18,727 nt of DNA. It comes from Oscillospiraceae bacterium (GTDB lineage: Bacteria; Bacillota; Clostridia; Oscillospirales; Acutalibacteraceae). The notes under the pieces are model-generated. The model was not told the origin of the DNA, did no database searches, and saw only the letters and a list, made by a program, of their open reading frames with translations. Positions within the stretch are counted from its first letter, which is position 1, and every line of letters starts with the position of its first letter. Location: assembly GCA_022508865.1 (NCBI GenBank), contig JAFLUK010000012.1, positions 1-18,727 on the forward strand, given 5' to 3'. Below are positions 14,512 through 18,727 of this stretch, in pieces. Made by a program: the position numbers and the translations under genes.

Positions 14512-14540
14512 ATTATATAAAAAATCAAATCACTTGACAA
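14512..14540 (-). promoter_or_regulatory. Promoter of the ydbS-like operon
   Basis: On the minus strand, TTGTCA (14540-14535), 17 bases, perfect TATAAT (14517-14512). Its -35 overlaps the -35 of the opposing ilvB promoter. The consensus elements suggest ordinary sigma-A rather than an ECF sigma factor. Confidence 0.75.
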
Positions 14541-14562
14541 GGAGTAATGAATAAAGTAAAAT
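14534..14562 (+). promoter_or_regulatory. Promoter of ilvB
   Basis: A perfect TTGACA (14534-14539), a 17-base spacer and TAAAAT (14557-14562) would start transcription near 14569. The leader is only about 43 bases, too short for a T-box or a classical attenuator. Confidence 0.75.
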
Positions 14563-14611
14563 AATATATTGCAAAAAATGATGAGAATGAGTATAGAAAG
14601 AAGGATAAGGA

Positions 14612-16285
14612 ATGTTATTAACAGGCGCAGATATTATTTGTGAATGTTTACTTGAGCAGGGCGTGGACACTGTCTTTGGTTATCCGGGCGGTGCGGCTCT
14701 CAATACATACGACGCTCTATATAAATACCGTGACAAAATCAACCATATTCTCACTGCTCACGAACAGGGTGCGGCTCACGCAGCCGACGTCTATGCCAGA
14801 GCAACAGGCAAGGTTGGTGTTGTTTTTTCAACTTCAGGCCCCGGAGCTACAAATCTGGTAACAGGAATTGCTACTGCAAATATTGACTCTATTCCCATGG
14901 TTGCAATTTGCGGTAATGTTCAAAGGGAACTCCTTGGCAGAGACGCCTTTCAGGAAGTTAACATTTCAGAGGTTGTAAAGCCTATTACAAAGGCAAGCTT
15001 TCTTGTAATGGAAATGGAGGATTTAGCTCCTACAATTCGCAAGGCATTCGAAATTGCACAGAGTGGCAGAAAAGGACCTGTTCTCATTGATATTCCAAAG
15101 GATTTAACAGCAATGAGTTGTGAATACACTCCTGTAGAAAAAAAACAAATCGTGAATGATTTTTCTGTTAAAGACAGCATAATTGCAGAGGCACAACAGC
15201 TTATTAAAGAGGCAAAACGTCCTATGATTTATGCAGGAGGCGGTATTATCGCAGCAAATGCAAGTGAAGAATTTATCCGCTTTGCAGAAACAATCGATGC
15301 TCCTGTTTGTTGTTCTCTTATGGCACTTGGCTGTATGCCTTGTGATCACCCTCTGTATGTTGGTAACCTTGGTATGCACGGCGGATACGAAACAGGTATG
15401 GCTACAGATAACGCAGACCTTATTATTGCTTGCGGTGCAAGATTCTCCGACCGAGTTGCAGGTGACAGAGAAAAATTTGGTCAGCAGGCAAAGATTATTC
15501 ATATGGATATTGACAGTAACGAAATCCACAAAAATGTTCAGGTTGACAACTGGCTTGTAGGTGACCTTAAGGACACACTGGCAAGATTGCAGCAAGGCCT
15601 TGAAAAGAAAGATAACAAAAGCTGGATTGAGGAAATTCAGTGCTGGAAAAAGAAGGTAACAATAAGCCACATTAACAGCGACGGTTACTGCCATCCTTAT
15701 CAGGTGCTTGACGCAATAAACACTATTAAATCAAAAGAAGATATTATTGCAACAGACGTTGGACAACATCAGATGTGGGTTGCCCAGAGAAGTGATTTTT
15801 ATGAGCCGAGAACACTGCTGACATCAGGCGGAATGGGCACAATGGGCTTTGGTCTTGGTGCGGCTATCGGCGCAAACACTGCATTTATGGGAGAAAAAAG
15901 AGTTTTCCTTATAACAGGCGACGGCTCTTTCCATATGAATATCAATGAGCTTGTAACACTTAAGTCCTACAATGTGCCTGTTGTTGTGGTTGTTATGAAC
16001 AACACAGTGCTTGGTATGGTGCGTCAGTGGCAAAAGCTTTTCTATAACTGCCATTTCTCTCAAACCGACCCCCACAGAGCAACTGACTTTGTAGAGGTTG
16101 CCAAGGGCTACGGACTTAAGGGAATGAGAATTGAAAAACCCGAGGAAATCGAAAGAGTGCTTAAAAAGGCTTACGAAATGAACGAGCCTGTTGTTGTGGA
16201 CTGTGTAATCAGCCCTGACGAAAATGTACTTCCTATGATACCACCGGGAAAAACAGTTAACGAGATAGTTACTTCTATGGACTGA
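14612..16285 (+). CDS. ilvB: Acetolactate synthase, large (catalytic) subunit
   Basis: This enzyme condenses two pyruvates to acetolactate (or pyruvate with 2-ketobutyrate), the first common step of valine, leucine and isoleucine synthesis. It requires TPP, Mg2+ and FAD. The 557 residues contain GYPGGAALNTYD (23-34) and the catalytic glutamate in HEQGAAHAADVYAR (Glu51). They also contain SGPGATN (75-81), RFSDRVAG (277-284, equivalent to the RFDDR signature of FAD-containing biosynthetic enzymes) and the TPP motif from GDGSFHMN (436) to MNN (462-464). These favour the biosynthetic over the catabolic (AlsS) type. GAAGG lies 7 bases before the ATG. No ilvN regulatory subunit or other ilv/leu gene follows; a terminator comes next, so the gene stands alone here. 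Confidence 0.94.
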   Translation: MLLTGADIICECLLEQGVDTVFGYPGGAALNTYDALYKYRDKINHILTAHEQGAAHAADVYARATGKVGVVFSTSGPGATNLVTGIATANIDSIPMVAICGNVQRELLGRDAFQEVNISEVVKPITKASFLVMEMEDLAPTIRKAFEIAQSGRKGPVLIDIPKDLTAMSCEYTPVEKKQIVNDFSVKDSIIAEAQQLIKEAKRPMIYAGGGIIAANASEEFIRFAETIDAPVCCSLMALGCMPCDHPLYVGNLGMHGGYETGMATDNADLIIACGARFSDRVAGDREKFGQQAKIIHMDIDSNEIHKNVQVDNWLVGDLKDTLARLQQGLEKKDNKSWIEEIQCWKKKVTISHINSDGYCHPYQVLDAINTIKSKEDIIATDVGQHQMWVAQRSDFYEPRTLLTSGGMGTMGFGLGAAIGANTAFMGEKRVFLITGDGSFHMNINELVTLKSYNVPVVVVVMNNTVLGMVRQWQKLFYNCHFSQTDPHRATDFVEVAKGYGLKGMRIEKPEEIERVLKKAYEMNEPVVVDCVISPDENVLPMIPPGKTVNEIVTSMD

Positions 16286-16320
16286 TAATCTTATCTTTTG
16301 CCTAAAAATTGGTATTATGT

Positions 16321-16356
16321 GCCGCCATTACATTACAGTATTGGCGGTATTTTATT
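16321..16356 (+). terminator. Terminator of ilvB
   Basis: GCCGCCA (16321-16327) / TGGCGGT (16342-16348), with a 14-base loop and a T-rich tail, lies about 35 bases after the ilvB stop. Confidence 0.75.
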
Positions 16357-16366
16357 TTGGAAATAT

Positions 16367-16405
16367 AAAATCACCCGACTGTTCTCACAATCGGGTGATT
16401 TTTTT
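16367..16405 (-). terminator. Bidirectional terminator between ilvB and metG
   Basis: A perfect 12-bp stem AAAATCACCCGA (16367-16378) / TCGGGTGATTTT (16391-16402) with a 12-base loop has a T-run on the plus side and A-to-T tails on the other. It lies about 25 bases beyond the metG stop and should serve both convergent genes. Confidence 0.85.
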
Positions 16406-16428
16406 GCTCTATTTTCTTTTTTATCCGT

Positions 16429-18393
16429 TTAGCTGATTTTGCTTCCTGCGGGGATTTCGCTGTCAACAAAAATAACATTAACATCTTCTCCGTGACTTGC
16501 GGCAAGTATCATTCCCTGACTTTCAACACCGCACAGCTTTGCAGGCTTAAGGTTTGCAACAAGGATAATTTTCTTTCCAACCAGCTCATCAGGTGTGTAG
16601 TACTGTGAAATTCCGGAAGCAACTGTTCTGTCCTTTTCTCCGTCAAAAATTGTCAGCTTAAGGAGCTTTTTAGATTTCTTTACAGGCTCACATTCTTTTA
16701 TTTCTGCAACTCTCAACTCAACCTTACAAAAATCCTCAATACCAATCTGAGCAAGACCCTCAATCTTTACAGCCTCTTCCTTTTTGTTATTCTCTTCTTC
16801 GGCCTTTGCAGCAACTTCCTGCTTTGCATAAATTTCTTCAAGAAGTTTTTCTGTGTCAAGACGTGAGAACAGAGGAACTGCTTTATTTACCTTTGTACCT
16901 GATTTAATACCGCCGAATACATTCAGCTTGCTGTAATCTTTGTTGTCACAGTTCAACTGCTCCATAATTTTGTCTGAAGTTTCAGGCATAAAAGGAGATA
17001 TCAGAACAGCAACATATCTTATACCCTCCAGAAGATTATAAAGAACTGTACCAAGTCTTCCCTTCTTTTCCTCGTCTTTAGCCAGTGCCCAAGGCATAGT
17101 TTCGTCAATATATTTATTGCACCTCTTTGCAAGGGAAAGGATTGCATCAAGTGTATCTGCAACTTTATACTTATTAATAAGCTCATCAACCTTTTTAACA
17201 GTATCCGTACAGGCAGATTTCAATGCAAAGTCAACAAAATCCTCTGTGTCAGGCTCCTGAATTACGCCGTCAAAGTACTTATTGGTCATTGCAATTGTAC
17301 GATTTACAAGGTTACCGATTGTATTTGCAAGGTCAGAGTTGTATCTTTCAAATACAGTTTCATATGTGATAGAACCGTCGGAGGTGTATGGCATTTCTGA
17401 AAGCAGATAGTATCTCACCGCATCAACACCAATAAGTTTTACCAAATCATCAGCATAGATAACATTGCCTCTTGATTTGCTCATTTTATCCTGTCCGAAA
17501 AGAAGCCAAGGGTGACCAAACACCTGCTTCGGCAATGGCTCGCCCAAAGCCATCAGCATAATCGGCCAATAGATTGTGTGGAAACGGAGAATATCCTTTC
17601 CGATAATATGCACATCTGCAGGCCAGTATTTTCTGTATTTATCGCTGTTCTCTCCGCAATTATACCCGAGAGCAGTGATATAGTTTGAAAGTGCGTCAAT
17701 CCAGACATAAACAACGTGCTTATCGTCAAAATCAACAGGAATACCCCACTTAAAGGAAGTACGGCTGACACACAAATCCTGTAAGCCGGGCTTAATAAAG
17801 TTGTTTAGCATTTCCTTCTTTCTGCCTTCGGGGTAGATAAAGTCAGGATTGCCTTCAATAAAGTCCTCCAGCTGTTTCTGATAATTAGACAGCTTCAGGA
17901 AGTATGCTTCCTCTTTAGCCTTCTTAACCTCTCTGCCGCAATCAGGGCATTTGCCGTCAACAAGCTGGCTTTCTGTCCAGAAGCTTTCGCAAGGTGTACA
18001 ATATAGTCCCTCGTATTCACCTTTGTAAATATCTCCCTGTTGATACAATTTTTTGAAAATCTTTTGTACTGTCTTTTCGTGATAATCGTCGGTAGTTCTT
18101 ATAAAGTGATCATAGGTTGTGTTAAGCAGGTCGCAAATATCCTTGATTTCTCCTGCAACCTTGTCAACATATTCCTTGGGAGTAACCCCTGCCTCTTTAG
18201 CATACTCCTCAATTTTTTGTCCGTGCTCGTCAGTACCTGTGCAGAAAAATACATCATAGCCCTGCATTCGCTTGTATCTCGCAATTGCATCGGTCAGAAC
18301 AATCTCATAGCTGTTGCCGATATGTGGTTTTCTAGAGGTATAGGCAATGGCAGTTGTAATATAAAATTTTTCACCATCGCATTTTTTACACAT
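16429..18393 (-). CDS. metG: Methionyl-tRNA synthetase with C-terminal tRNA-binding domain
   Basis: This enzyme charges tRNA-Met and initiator tRNA-fMet with methionine. The 654-residue class I synthetase has the HIGH-equivalent HIGN (24-27) and a zinc knuckle of CTPC (132-135) with CPDC (149-152). KMSKS follows at about 302-306, then the helical anticodon-binding domain. The last roughly 105 residues form a fused EMAP-II/OB-fold tRNA-binding domain ('VELRVAEIKECEPVKKSKKL', then 'VANLKPAKLCGVESQGMIL'). A lysine/glutamate-rich linker at about residues 520-545 joins it to the core. The ATG at 18393 has AAGGAG 8 bases upstream; an in-frame GTG at 18402 overlaps that site and is rejected. The leader from the promoter is about 60 bases, with no T-box. 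It is divergent from an initiator tRNA gene, its own substrate. Confidence 0.96.
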   Translation of the reverse strand: MCKKCDGEKFYITTAIAYTSRKPHIGNSYEIVLTDAIARYKRMQGYDVFFCTGTDEHGQKIEEYAKEAGVTPKEYVDKVAGEIKDICDLLNTTYDHFIRTTDDYHEKTVQKIFKKLYQQGDIYKGEYEGLYCTPCESFWTESQLVDGKCPDCGREVKKAKEEAYFLKLSNYQKQLEDFIEGNPDFIYPEGRKKEMLNNFIKPGLQDLCVSRTSFKWGIPVDFDDKHVVYVWIDALSNYITALGYNCGENSDKYRKYWPADVHIIGKDILRFHTIYWPIMLMALGEPLPKQVFGHPWLLFGQDKMSKSRGNVIYADDLVKLIGVDAVRYYLLSEMPYTSDGSITYETVFERYNSDLANTIGNLVNRTIAMTNKYFDGVIQEPDTEDFVDFALKSACTDTVKKVDELINKYKVADTLDAILSLAKRCNKYIDETMPWALAKDEEKKGRLGTVLYNLLEGIRYVAVLISPFMPETSDKIMEQLNCDNKDYSKLNVFGGIKSGTKVNKAVPLFSRLDTEKLLEEIYAKQEVAAKAEEENNKKEEAVKIEGLAQIGIEDFCKVELRVAEIKECEPVKKSKKLLKLTIFDGEKDRTVASGISQYYTPDELVGKKIILVANLKPAKLCGVESQGMILAASHGEDVNVIFVDSEIPAGSKIS

Positions 18394-18457
18394 AATACTC
18401 ACTCCTTATTTATTTTGGATTTAATTGATATTTCCAATAAAATTCACTATAAATTTT

Positions 18458-18486
18458 ATTATATCAAAGTAATGGGTAAAAATCAA
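18458..18486 (-). promoter_or_regulatory. Promoter of metG
   Basis: On the minus strand, TTGATT (18486-18481), 17 bases, perfect TATAAT (18463-18458), about 65 bases before the metG ATG. Confidence 0.75.
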
Positions 18487-18553
18487 ATTTTTCTTGTACA
18501 TTTAATAATATTCTTAATATTAATCACCGACAAAATATTACAAAATAAAACCC

Positions 18554-18582
18554 TTGACAAAAAACGAAAAAATTGCTATACT
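18554..18582 (+). promoter_or_regulatory. Promoter of the initiator tRNA gene
   Basis: A perfect TTGACA (18554-18559), 17 bases, TATACT (18577-18582). This is the strongest-looking promoter of the window, suited to a stable RNA. Transcription would start near 18589. Confidence 0.85.
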
Positions 18583-18588
18583 ATATTT

Positions 18589-18612
18589 ACGCCAAAGAAA
18601 TTGGCGTGTTTT
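18589..18612 (+). other. Hairpin with U-run at the 5' end of the tRNA transcript
   Basis: A 7-bp stem ACGCCAA (18589-18595) / TTGGCGT (18601-18607) with loop AGAAA is followed by G and TTTTT. It begins about at the predicted transcription start, before the tRNA at 18622. It has the form of a small terminator, but no gene ends here on the plus strand. It may be a removed 5' leader or a premature-termination element. Confidence 0.45.
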
Positions 18613-18621
18613 TATGAATAT

Positions 18622-18698
<77 letters not shown>

Positions 18699-18700
18699 TC

Positions 18701-18727
18701 AATCCTCATTCTTTAGAATGGGGATTT
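18701..18727 (+). terminator. Probable terminator after tRNA-fMet, cut by the window edge
   Basis: AATCCTCATTC (18701-18711) / GAATGGGGATT (18716-18726), with one G.T pair and a TTTA loop, stands 2 bases after the CCA. Only the first base or bases of a possible T-run are inside the window. Confidence 0.65.

Noticed and set aside
14578..14643. A 21-codon leader frame overlapping the ilvB start, considered as an attenuation peptide
   Set aside because: It has no Shine-Dalgarno sequence and no run of Leu, Val or Ile codons, it sits only about 9 bases from the predicted transcript start, and no terminator/antiterminator pair is present.
15104..15694. A 196-codon minus-strand frame opposite ilvB
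   Set aside because: It is a Cys/Asn/Val-rich antisense shadow of a conserved catalytic gene without a ribosome binding site.
18394..18457. Possible T-box or methionine riboswitch in the metG leader
   Set aside because: The leader between the predicted start and the ATG is only about 60 bases and AT-rich, with no T-box sequence or large structure.

Overview
The window looks like chromosome from a low-GC, strictly anaerobic Firmicute, probably class Clostridia and plausibly an Oscillospirales/Ruminococcaceae gut bacterium. The signs are a single-chain pyruvate:ferredoxin oxidoreductase, an oxygen-sensitive class III ribonucleotide reductase with its activase, AT-rich sigma-A type promoters, strong AGGAGG ribosome binding sites, and CIRCE and NrdR operators. 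I can see no phage, insertion sequence, CRISPR array or obvious foreign island. The species is not determinable by reading alone.

Layout. 1-625: the tail of an XRE-type regulator with its terminator, about 270 bases without a convincing gene, and a small antitoxin-like orphan on the minus strand. 740-4500: the PFOR gene (minus) with its own promoter and terminator. 4521-5503: a soluble CBS/CorC protein (plus), transcribed divergently from PFOR. 5504-8826: a long regulatory region with several NrdR-like boxes, then nrdD-nrdG (plus). 8850-14540: a minus-strand block that reads, in transcription order, two YdbS/YdbT-type bacterial PH-domain membrane proteins, an EamA transporter, a HAD phosphatase and htpG. 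htpG also has its own promoter and a perfect CIRCE operator. 14534-16355: ilvB (plus), whose promoter shares its -35 heptamer with the opposing ydbS promoter. 16367-18486: metG (minus). 18554-18727: an initiator tRNA-fMet (plus), divergent from metG.

How the genes work together. PFOR makes acetyl-CoA and reduced ferredoxin from pyruvate, and IlvB uses the same pyruvate for branched-chain amino acids. NrdD/NrdG supply dNTPs without oxygen, and the operator layout suggests NrdR controls them by nucleotide level. MetRS (metG) charges the initiator tRNA encoded next to it. The ydbS-ydbT-eamA-HAD-htpG block has an envelope-stress and chaperone flavour.

Most of the window is core metabolism. I do not see a clearly new system. 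The most noteworthy points are regulatory: CIRCE on htpG, the multi-box nrdDG control region, the shared -35 element between ydbS and ilvB, and a U at the discriminator position of the initiator tRNA.
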